From an uncultured Clostridia bacterium (lineage in GTDB: Bacteria; Bacillota; Clostridia; Oscillospirales; Ruminococcaceae): 11,851 nt of DNA. This document shows, piece by piece, positions 1-6,768 of this stretch (positions are counted from its first letter, which is position 1; each line of letters opens with the position of its first letter). The stretch spans positions 1 through 11,851 of the forward strand of contig CANQZS010000033.1 in NCBI GenBank assembly GCA_947628385.1. Direction: 5' to 3'. The position numbers and the translations under genes are program-made. A model generated the notes under the pieces. That model saw nothing but the letters and a program-made list of their open reading frames with translations, did no database searches and had not been told where the DNA came from.

Positions 1-259
1 GAATGTCAAAAGGCACCTCATCCGCAATGCAGACCGGCTCATTATTGCCTATTTTCTCATAAGGCAAATTATCGGTACCTCGAAAAATATAGGAAGGATT
101 TTTTTCCTTCTTGATTTTTCCCTCTTTTATCATTTGCTCTTTTTCGGCTCTGATGCGCTCCAAGAGGACAGAGGCGGGTTCATCATTCGGATCTTGAGGT
201 ACAAGCTTGCCCTGAACGGCCATTTGTAATATAGAATTTTTCAGTTGCTGCGCCGTCAT
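1..259 (-). CDS. hsdS: Type I restriction-modification specificity subunit HsdS, N-terminal part (cut by window edge)
   Basis: Only the first 86 codons are in view; the reading frame is open to the left edge. The protein starts MTAQQLKNSILQMAVQGKLV and continues with QDPNDEPASVLLERIRAEKE and a lysine-rich stretch, the conserved opening seen in many HsdS proteins before the first target recognition domain. HsdS binds DNA and sets the sequence specificity of the HsdR2M2S complex. The ATG at 259 is supported by a GAGGAGG site whose bases lie inside the last codons of hsdM (Glu-Glu-Asp-stop), 8 bases upstream. Three bases separate the hsdM stop from this start, so the two genes are probably translationally coupled. 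Both target recognition domains are outside the window, so the recognition sequence cannot be inferred, nor whether alternative hsdS cassettes follow. Confidence 0.9.
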   Translation of the reverse strand, partial: MTAQQLKNSILQMAVQGKLVPQDPNDEPASVLLERIRAEKEQMIKEGKIKKEKNPSYIFRGTDNLPYEKIGNNEPVCIADEVPFDI

Positions 260-262
260 ATA

Positions 263-1747
263 CTAATCCTCCTCTGTTAAATCTATACCGAGAATATCGG
301 TAATTTGTGCCAAAACACGGTCAATGTCCGTGTTTAAACTCGCTCTCTTTTCCCTATATTGCAGGATCAAATCCTTAGGCGGCAGAATTTCTTCTTCTAT
401 ATGCGGATAACCGCAAAGATCAATATTATAGTTACGAGCCGAGATATCTTCAATCGAATATTTCTTCGCCTTGTCAAAACCGTCAACAACGATTTCTTCT
501 TTGTCATTCCACCATTCCATAACGGGGGCGAAATGTTCAAGTTTCATCGGCTTGGTTTTTGAGAAGTTTTTATATCCGTCGGGCATATCAAGCCGATAGA
601 ACCAAACTTCTTTTGTGGGCTCCGTTCGGTCAAAGAACAAAATATTTGTAGTTATCGATGTATATGGCGCAAACACGCTGTGCGGCATACGAATTATCGT
701 ATGCAAATTAAAATCCGCAAGCAGTTTTTTCTTAATAGCGATTTTAGCGTTGTCAGTGCCGAAAAGAAATCCGTCAGGCAAGATAACCGCCGCGCGGCCG
801 TTCTTTTTCAAACGATACATAATGACGGACATAAAAAGATCTGCGGTTTCACTGCTGGCAAGGTCCGACGGAAAATGATTTTTAACATCATCTTTCTCGT
901 TGCCTCCATAAGGCGGATTCATTAAAATTACGTCGAATTGATCTCTTTCGGTGTAATCAAGAACATCATGCAAAAGCGAATTGCTGTGACGAATATTCGG
1001 GACATTAATATCATGGAGAAGCATATTTGTAATGCAAAGCATATACGGAAATTGCTTTTTTTCAACTCCGAATATCGAATTATCATACGCTTCTTGATCA
1101 GAAGTTGTTTTTATTTTCGCTTTCAACTCATTCAGCCAGCTCGTTAAAAATCCGCCTGTGCCGCATGCGAAATCCGCCATTTTTTCTCCAATTTGAGGCT
1201 GTATCATTTTTGCCATAAAATCCGTTACGGCTCTCGGAGTGTAAAATTCGCCGGAGCTTCCGGCGCTCTGCAGCTCTTTGAGGATACCCTCGTAAATTTC
1301 TCCGAAAGCGTTGATCTCATCATAATCGTTTAGGTCGAGTTCGTCTATAACATTGATCACTTGACGCAGCAAAACGCCGTCTTTCATATAGTTATTGGCA
1401 TCTTCAAAAGTTGTTTTCACAACGGCTTTTTTGATCGGAGTATCAGGTGTTACTTCCAAGCCTTTTAATATTGGAAAAAGCGTGTTATTGACAAAGTCAA
1501 GAAGCTTATCTCCCGTCATTGCATTGCCGCTTTTGTCATCGACAGCCCAATTCTTCCAGCGGCATTCCTCCGGAATGATCGATACGTAATCGAGGTCATC
1601 AACCATCCAGTCTTCTTCCTTTGCGTCATATACCTTTAAAAAGAGCATCCACGCAATTTGCTCAATGCGTTGTGCGTCGCCGTTAATACCGGCGTCATTT
1701 CGCATTATATCTCTGATTCTCTTTACAAAGTTTGATAAATTACTCAT
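263..1747 (-). CDS. hsdM: Type I restriction-modification N6-adenine DNA methyltransferase subunit HsdM
   Basis: This gene encodes 494 residues, close to the usual size for the EcoAI-type HsdM (about 490). With HsdS it methylates adenine in the target site using S-adenosylmethionine, and protects host DNA from HsdR. An N-terminal helical HsdM_N-type region (SNLSNFVKRIRDIMRND) is followed by GEFYTPR (about residues 166-172), the SAM-binding motif DFACGTGGF (192-200) and the catalytic NPPY motif (277-280), all intact. I chose the ATG at 1747 because AAGGTGG lies 6 bases upstream (1754-1760). A longer frame would need a TTG at 1777 inside hsdR with no clear support. The gap to the hsdR stop is one base, so translation is very likely coupled. 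I see no truncation or missing motif. Confidence 0.96.
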   Translation of the reverse strand: MSNLSNFVKRIRDIMRNDAGINGDAQRIEQIAWMLFLKVYDAKEEDWMVDDLDYVSIIPEECRWKNWAVDDKSGNAMTGDKLLDFVNNTLFPILKGLEVTPDTPIKKAVVKTTFEDANNYMKDGVLLRQVINVIDELDLNDYDEINAFGEIYEGILKELQSAGSSGEFYTPRAVTDFMAKMIQPQIGEKMADFACGTGGFLTSWLNELKAKIKTTSDQEAYDNSIFGVEKKQFPYMLCITNMLLHDINVPNIRHSNSLLHDVLDYTERDQFDVILMNPPYGGNEKDDVKNHFPSDLASSETADLFMSVIMYRLKKNGRAAVILPDGFLFGTDNAKIAIKKKLLADFNLHTIIRMPHSVFAPYTSITTNILFFDRTEPTKEVWFYRLDMPDGYKNFSKTKPMKLEHFAPVMEWWNDKEEIVVDGFDKAKKYSIEDISARNYNIDLCGYPHIEEEILPPKDLILQYREKRASLNTDIDRVLAQITDILGIDLTEED

Positions 1748-1748
1748 T

Positions 1749-4121
1749 TTATGCCACCTTATATAATTCGTTTTCAAGTTCTTTTACCGCGGCAATATAT
1801 TCATTCATACCGCCAAACATATTAATGATTTTTGAAGGTGTTCCCATTTTCGAAAACGGATCTAATCTCAATACGGCTGTTTTTTCGATTTCGTATATGC
1901 CCGTGTTCATGTATTTCTCCAACAATGCCTCCAGAATCTGCCGAGCAGCGCCGCTGTATTTGGCAAAGAAATCACGTTTCTTTACTTTATCGGCTCTTTC
2001 TTTTCGAGTGAGCGGCTTTTGCCCATACGCGACATGACATATAAAATCAAAATCATCTACATCGCTCATATTTTGATCCCGCTTTATTTGTTCAAGATCA
2101 ATGCCCCGCTCTTTGAGCAGTTTACTGATTTCTTCTTTTTTCTCTTTCGCGGTCCATTGATTTATAAAATTGTCAAGAGATGCATATTCACCGATAATAT
2201 TAGATTTAGTGTAATCTATAATACTTTCCTGCCTTAACAGTTTTCCGTCGGCGTCATATACCGATACGGACTTTCCGATTATCTCTACCGGACATCCGTC
2301 CGGACCAATAATAGGTTTCTCGGCCTTGGGCAAAGGATCTGCCGCCGCAACGACCGGCGGCTCATCAGTTTTCCCACGCTCTCTCGAAGGATAATCAGGA
2401 TCGATCTCAATCGGTCCGTCCCATTCGGGATCGGCAAAAAGACACGTTACATTGCGAAAATCCATCACAACAAAATGCGTTTTTCCATCCTTTTCGCGAA
2501 GCCTTGTACCCCTGCCTATGATCTGCTTGAATTCAGTCATAGAACCAATCATTTCATCAAGAACAATCAGTTTCGTCATTTTACAATCGGCTCCTGTCGA
2601 CAAAAGCTTGGAAGTGGTGGCTATTACCGGATATTCCGAAGATACCGAAATAAAATAATCAAGCTTGCTTTTACCGTATACGTCGGAGCCGGTAATACGC
2701 ACAACATAATCCGGATTTTTTTTGCACATATCCGAATTAAGATTAGTCAACGCAACACGCATGCGTTCCGCATGATCTTCGTTTGCGCAGAACACTATGG
2801 TTTTTTGCATTCTGTCGGTGCTCTTTAAATATTTCGTGATCTCTCTCGCCACTTCATTGGTTCTGTCTTCAAGAATGATATTATAATCAAAGTCGCTATT
2901 TGTATATATCCTATCTTCAATAAGTACGCCTTTTTTATCACATTGTCCTAAAAACGGTCTCCAGCCTTCACTTATATTTGTCCTTATATTTATTACTCTG
3001 AACGGAGCAAGAAAACCGTCATCAATTCCTTCTTTAAGACTGTAAGTATAAACGGGTTCATCAAAATAACCGATGTTTGAAATATCTTTGGTTTCTTTGG
3101 GTGTGGCGGTCATGCCAAGCTGCGCCGCGGGTGAAAAATAATCAAGTATTCTTCGCCAATTACTCGCTTCCTTTGCCGATCCCCTATGACATTCATCAAC
3201 AATAATAAGGTCAAAAAAATCTTTATTAAATAATTTTTCAAAACGCTTTACTACTTTTTCGTTATCATCAATATCTTCATTATCATCGGCGTCTTCGTTT
3301 TCCTCGCCCGCAAGCTGCTGATACAGCGAAAAGTATACCTCGTGCGACGTTATTGTTGTCGGATCGTCTTTGGCAAAGTTGATTTTGTGTATTGTTTTTT
3401 CAAGCGGGGCAAAATCCTGCTGAATAGATTGATCAACAAGAATATTCCTATCCGCAAGATAAAGCACTTTTTTTATTAAGCCTGCTTTTAATAAGCGATA
3501 CACGATTTGAAAAGCCGTATACGTCTTGCCAGTGCCCGTTGCCATAACTAGCAAAAGCCGCTTTTGACCGTTCGCGATCGCCTCAACCGTACGATTAATC
3601 GCATTGCGTTGGTAATATCTGGGCTCATATGTATCCTGATTTGTATAATAGGGCTGATTTATGATTTTTCTTTCATTTTCACCAATACCCTTCCCTTCAT
3701 TTACCTCTTGCTCCCAACGCAGTTTTAACTCCTCCTGCGTCGGAAATTCATCAATGGAAATACGACGCTCCTTTCCCGTGAAAAAATCATATTCCTGAAA
3801 TGCGTCGCCGTTAGAACTGTAAGCGAACGGAACATCGAGCATTTTAGCATAATCCTTTGCTTGCTGAATTCCGTATGATACACTATGATTATTATCTTTA
3901 GCCTCAACAATTGCGATAGGCTTATTATTGGTAAGATATAAAATGTAATCCGCCTTTTTAGGTTTATCTCTGGAAACAGAACTGCCTTTAAGATTAATGC
4001 GTCCGTCTGTGATTTTTGTTTCCATTGTGATATAACCCATATCCCATTTAGAAATTATCGCGGGCGTGATATATTGTAATTTTATATCCTCCTCCGTCAT
4101 TTTCTTTTTGGGCAAAAACAT
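1749..4121 (-). CDS. hsdR: Type I restriction endonuclease subunit HsdR (nuclease plus SF2 translocase)
   Basis: The product has 790 residues and is the restriction and DNA-translocation subunit. An N-terminal PD-(D/E)xK nuclease is visible as ADYILYL followed by PIAIVEAKD (about D58, E73, K75). The SF2 helicase motor follows: ATGTGKT (Walker A, about 193-200), VDECH (motif II, 309-312), MTATP (337-341), and a motif VI-like QIIGRGTRLREKDGK. The C-terminus (EKTAVLRLDPFSKMGTPSKI and on) resembles the EcoEI_R_C domain, which together with the R-M-S gene order suggests the EcoAI/EcoEI group. An acidic Asp/Asn/Glu insert sits at about 272-292 between the Walker A and DECH motifs. The ATG at 4121 is preferred because GAGGGG lies 8 bases upstream; ATGs at 4148 and 4139 would add 9 or 6 residues (MRSMRGVQY) and have no such site. 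First gene of the hsd operon. Confidence 0.95.
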   Translation of the reverse strand: MFLPKKKMTEEDIKLQYITPAIISKWDMGYITMETKITDGRINLKGSSVSRDKPKKADYILYLTNNKPIAIVEAKDNNHSVSYGIQQAKDYAKMLDVPFAYSSNGDAFQEYDFFTGKERRISIDEFPTQEELKLRWEQEVNEGKGIGENERKIINQPYYTNQDTYEPRYYQRNAINRTVEAIANGQKRLLLVMATGTGKTYTAFQIVYRLLKAGLIKKVLYLADRNILVDQSIQQDFAPLEKTIHKINFAKDDPTTITSHEVYFSLYQQLAGEENEDADDNEDIDDNEKVVKRFEKLFNKDFFDLIIVDECHRGSAKEASNWRRILDYFSPAAQLGMTATPKETKDISNIGYFDEPVYTYSLKEGIDDGFLAPFRVINIRTNISEGWRPFLGQCDKKGVLIEDRIYTNSDFDYNIILEDRTNEVAREITKYLKSTDRMQKTIVFCANEDHAERMRVALTNLNSDMCKKNPDYVVRITGSDVYGKSKLDYFISVSSEYPVIATTSKLLSTGADCKMTKLIVLDEMIGSMTEFKQIIGRGTRLREKDGKTHFVVMDFRNVTCLFADPEWDGPIEIDPDYPSRERGKTDEPPVVAAADPLPKAEKPIIGPDGCPVEIIGKSVSVYDADGKLLRQESIIDYTKSNIIGEYASLDNFINQWTAKEKKEEISKLLKERGIDLEQIKRDQNMSDVDDFDFICHVAYGQKPLTRKERADKVKKRDFFAKYSGAARQILEALLEKYMNTGIYEIEKTAVLRLDPFSKMGTPSKIINMFGGMNEYIAAVKELENELYKVA
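3258..3311 (-). repeat. Imperfect 18-base coding repeat in hsdR (acidic Asp-Asn-Glu insert)
   Basis: On the plus strand two adjacent 18-base units (3258-3275 and 3276-3293) match at 13 of 18 bases, and a third, more diverged unit follows to 3311. In HsdR they encode a doubled hexapeptide D-[A/I]-D-D-N-E inside a run of acidic residues between the Walker A and DECH helicase motifs. The unit is a multiple of three, so a change in copy number would keep the frame. It is probably a flexible surface loop; no function is claimed. Confidence 0.55.
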
Positions 4122-4129
4122 GTACTGCA

Positions 4130-4135
4130 CCCCTC
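4130..4135 (-). promoter_or_regulatory. Ribosome binding site deciding the hsdR start
   Basis: GAGGGG on the minus strand ends 8 bases before the ATG at 4121. The two upstream in-frame ATGs (4148, 4139) have no comparable purine run in front, so this site favours the shorter protein. Confidence 0.6.
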
Positions 4136-4175
4136 TCATGCTTCTCATAATAAAGATTATCGGAAGTTAAATTAA

Positions 4176-4204
4176 ATTTTAACATATTATTGAAAAAAAA
4201 TCAA
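4176..4204 (-). promoter_or_regulatory. SigA-type promoter of the hsdRMS operon
   Basis: On the minus strand TTGATT (4199-4204) and TAAAAT (4176-4181) are separated by exactly 17 bases (4182-4198), a good match to the vegetative consensus. Transcription would begin near 4169, giving a leader of about 50 bases before the hsdR ATG at 4121. It lies between the terminator of the polysaccharide operon and hsdR, where a new promoter is expected. Eight consecutive T (4193-4200 on the plus strand as A) cover the last two bases of the -35 box and the first six of the spacer. Confidence 0.65.
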
Positions 4205-4236
4205 TCTTTGCTTTTGAAATATTTTCATAATATCTA

Positions 4237-4267
4237 AAAAATACGACGGTTTCCCCGCCGTATTTTT
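4237..4267 (-). terminator. Intrinsic terminator at the end of the polysaccharide operon
   Basis: Arms 4237-4245 and 4259-4267 pair perfectly over 9 bases (AAAAATACG with CGTATTTTT), then after one A/C mismatch CGG pairs with CCG around a five-base loop (4250-4254). In the minus-strand direction the 3' arm ends in a run of U. It begins about 50 bases after the wzx stop, so it should end the right-hand operon and insulate hsdRMS. The A/T flanks are symmetrical, so it could act on both strands. Confidence 0.85.
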
Positions 4268-4317
4268 GTGCAAAGTTCGATTTTAAACAGTTCGCCGTTG
4301 TATGTTTCGGCATTATA

Positions 4318-5736
4318 TCATCTCATATTTATGATGTAGTTAAATGCCTGTTTCAGATCATTTTTCTTGAGCAAGATATATATGGCATAACACAGCGCAT
4401 ATATCCCCATGCCCACAAAGCCTAAATACCAGTTGCAGATTATGAATACGATCGACAGTATAAATTCAATCACTATGTCCTTCTTAACACTCACATCTAT
4501 GTGGCGCGACAGCACAAGTTCACTTACTATCCCTCTAAACATTAACGCGATAAGTATTGATATGATAGAAAGCGTCACGCTCTCGAATACCGCTATTGAC
4601 AGAACCGCGCATACCACGCTGACAGCAAGAGCCGCTATATTGCATATCATCATCATATTTTCAAGACGCAGAGTCTTAAAATATGTGTTGATCAGCATTG
4701 CATTTTTGCTTTCATATACGCACATCGGAAGCAAAATAGCAGCGTATCTTATGCTGTCGGAATACTGCGGCAGCCACATTACAAGAATTTTTTGTGCAGG
4801 ATAGTAAAAAACTAATCCTCCGAACACCAGTCCCATTAGAATTATACGCATTACTCTATATATTACAGGCAATTGATTATTTCCTGTGCGGCGAAGCATA
4901 GGATACACAACAACAGCAATTGCATTAACTGTAGTTGTTATCATATTTGATAAATTCAGAGTCAATGATATTTTTCCAAAAGTCACAATATCCCATTGCT
5001 TTTGCATAAAAAATCGTATAATACCGACAATTAATCTCGCACTCAGAGATGCAAACATAAGTTTCATTCCTGCAAAAATATTAACATAAATCTCATAAAT
5101 GAGAGATTTTATAGGCAGAAATTTTTTGCTAAAAACTATATCACGGCAAAAGAAGATAGCAGTAGATAAAGAAATAATGAGTGCACATATGTTACTAACT
5201 ATTATTAAATGATAATCGTGATATCCGATTAAAATAAGAAATGTGACAAAAACAACCATTGACAACTTTTCAAAAATTGTCACAATGGCATATTCTTTTA
5301 TTCTTGCTGTTGCTTGCAGAATATAGGATAAGAATACAATTAAACAAATAGGTATTGCTGAAATACATGTGCATATTACAACGAAAATTCGATTAACTTC
5401 TGTTGAAATTAATAAATAAACGACTAAAATTGCTGAATATATTATTGTCTCAAATATTCCAAACAGCCAAAATTGTGTAAAATACTTAGCTTTGTCAATA
5501 TTATTATAATACTGTCCACCTATACGCAGATATATTCCTTCGCCCCAGCCAAAGCACATAATAGTTACATAAGGGATATAGAATAAGTAAAGTTGATAAT
5601 AACCATATTCTTCAACGCCAATAAATTTCGGCACTAACAAAACTGTTATAGCAGAAATTATAAGACTAATAACATTGGCCGAAACAGTATAAGATATGTT
5701 TTTAGTAAAATTAAGAAGTTTATTCTTGCTCGACAT
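4318..5736 (-). CDS. wzx: Wzx-like lipid-linked oligosaccharide flippase (MOP/polysaccharide biosynthesis family)
   Basis: The 472-residue product is a multi-pass membrane protein with roughly a dozen hydrophobic helices spread over the whole length, the usual size and shape of Wzx flippases. The N-terminal pattern (SYTVSANVISLIISAITVLL, then PKFIGVEEYGYYQLY and GWGEGIYLRIGG at about 63-74) is characteristic of the polysaccharide biosynthesis protein family of Gram-positive bacteria. Its role would be to move the undecaprenyl-diphosphate-linked repeat unit to the outer face of the membrane for Wzy. ATG at 5736 is chosen because AAGGGTGG (5743-5750) lies 6 bases upstream; a TTG six bases earlier touches that site. 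It is the last gene before the terminator, 36 bases after the DUF6625-like gene. Base composition shifts inside the gene: 13/60 G+C at 5401-5460 against 30/60 at 4561-4620. The assignment to Wzx rests on family pattern and context, not on an experiment. Confidence 0.87.
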   Translation of the reverse strand: MSSKNKLLNFTKNISYTVSANVISLIISAITVLLVPKFIGVEEYGYYQLYLFYIPYVTIMCFGWGEGIYLRIGGQYYNNIDKAKYFTQFWLFGIFETIIYSAILVVYLLISTEVNRIFVVICTCISAIPICLIVFLSYILQATARIKEYAIVTIFEKLSMVVFVTFLILIGYHDYHLIIVSNICALIISLSTAIFFCRDIVFSKKFLPIKSLIYEIYVNIFAGMKLMFASLSARLIVGIIRFFMQKQWDIVTFGKISLTLNLSNMITTTVNAIAVVVYPMLRRTGNNQLPVIYRVMRIILMGLVFGGLVFYYPAQKILVMWLPQYSDSIRYAAILLPMCVYESKNAMLINTYFKTLRLENMMMICNIAALAVSVVCAVLSIAVFESVTLSIISILIALMFRGIVSELVLSRHIDVSVKKDIVIEFILSIVFIICNWYLGFVGMGIYALCYAIYILLKKNDLKQAFNYIINMR

Positions 5737-5772
5737 GTTCAACCACCCTTAATAATAACTTTATAATATAAA

Positions 5773-6753
5773 TCACTTATTATTTTTTATAAATTTGCAC
5801 TTCAAACTCTTTTTTAACCTATAAAATCTCTGTTCAATAGCACCCTCAGGAATTTTTTTTATCCATCTTTGTACACGCTTAAAACTTTTTTTTAATGTAT
5901 ATTTTTTTCTATTATATTCTCTAATCTCTGAGGCATTAACAACTTTATCATCCAAAAAGCGATTAGGAACAATAAGAAAAGATTTTAAATCCTTATCATT
6001 TTGTATTTCTATATCCATATGTCTTTTTTGCAAATGAATTAAAAGCATTTCTTTTGTTTTCACCTTATCATTTACAACGTATTCTCTATATAATTTTCCA
6101 TTATCCCATCTCCAGATTTGATCTTTATACTCATCTTGAATAAAGACCATCTCAAAGTTACTTCTTTCATAGTTTATATCAGCAAAACAGACGTCTTTTA
6201 ATAACCCTACATTCAACAAATCACAAATTTTGTTAATACCATTTTCATCAAAATGGCATATATAATCTGTATTAAATACCTCATCATACCTATAAAATGG
6301 CTGATTATGTTTAGTTAAAAAAAGCTCTCTCATTTTTTTACTGTTTCTATACAAAGTAAAATAACCTCGAGTAAAACATTTATCATAACTGTTCAGTATA
6401 TCATCAGTTACAAACTTTCTTATATCTCCTAATATAAGATCCAGCTCACATTCTCCCCAAAAATCATAAGATTCCAAATAATCCTGAAAGGCGAGTCCGA
6501 ATGCAGGCCTATAGTCACAAACTTTATAAGGTTTGTTCAAAGTAATAGGAAAGTCGACACATTTTTGAAATCTTTCCTTCATTTCTGCAAATGTTAGATA
6601 TATTTTATGAACATTTTCAGGGTAATCTATATGTTCTTCATTATCTGTAAAAAACAAAAAATCAATATCTTTATTATATTTTGCAGATAAAAGCCACAAA
6701 TTAAAATAGTTTGGCAACTTACCATAATAGAAAGCAATCAATGCAATTTTCAT
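5773..6753 (-). CDS. DUF6625-like putative glycosyltransferase of the polysaccharide operon
   Basis: The product has 326 residues, no signal peptide and no clear membrane helix, so it is probably cytoplasmic. The sequence resembles the family I know as DUF6625: MKIALIAFYYGKLPNYFNLW at the start, KPYKVCDYRPAFG (about 74-86), FWGECELDLILGDIRKF (98-114) and FTRGYFTLYRN. The ELDLILGD segment looks like the metal-binding DXD region of a GT-A glycosyltransferase, and the overall layout (early beta strand, DXD near residue 105, lysine-rich tail from about 285) fits a sugar transferase. That activity is inferred; donor and acceptor are unknown. ATG at 6753 has AAGGAAG 6 bases upstream, and the gene starts 15 bases after the acetyltransferase stop. 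The gene is very AT-rich (13/60 G+C at 6001-6060), unlike the flanking acetyltransferase, which suggests it was acquired separately. It has runs of eight A in the coding strand at 5853-5860 and 5886-5893. Confidence 0.8.
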   Translation of the reverse strand: MKIALIAFYYGKLPNYFNLWLLSAKYNKDIDFLFFTDNEEHIDYPENVHKIYLTFAEMKERFQKCVDFPITLNKPYKVCDYRPAFGLAFQDYLESYDFWGECELDLILGDIRKFVTDDILNSYDKCFTRGYFTLYRNSKKMRELFLTKHNQPFYRYDEVFNTDYICHFDENGINKICDLLNVGLLKDVCFADINYERSNFEMVFIQDEYKDQIWRWDNGKLYREYVVNDKVKTKEMLLIHLQKRHMDIEIQNDKDLKSFLIVPNRFLDDKVVNASEIREYNRKKYTLKKSFKRVQRWIKKIPEGAIEQRFYRLKKSLKCKFIKNNK

Positions 6754-6768
6754 ATTATTCTTCCTTTC

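Noticed and set aside
2475..2828. Plus-strand open frame of 117 codons
   Set aside because: It is antisense to the conserved helicase part of hsdR, whose motifs prove the minus-strand frame; no independent support.
4122..4148. Upstream ATG codons at 4148 and 4139 as hsdR start
   Set aside because: They lie upstream of or inside the GAGGGG ribosome binding site and add only MRSMRGVQY; the ATG at 4121 is better placed.
4409..4804. Plus-strand open frame of 131 codons
   Set aside because: It lies wholly antisense to wzx, has low-complexity Ser/Thr/Ile-rich content, no ribosome binding site that I can see and no family resemblance.
5751..5784. Perfect 8-base inverted repeat (AATAATAA / TTATTATT) between the DUF6625-like gene and wzx
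   Set aside because: The stem is all A/T with an 18-base loop, too weak for a terminator, and it sits beside the wzx ribosome binding site in a clearly continuing operon.
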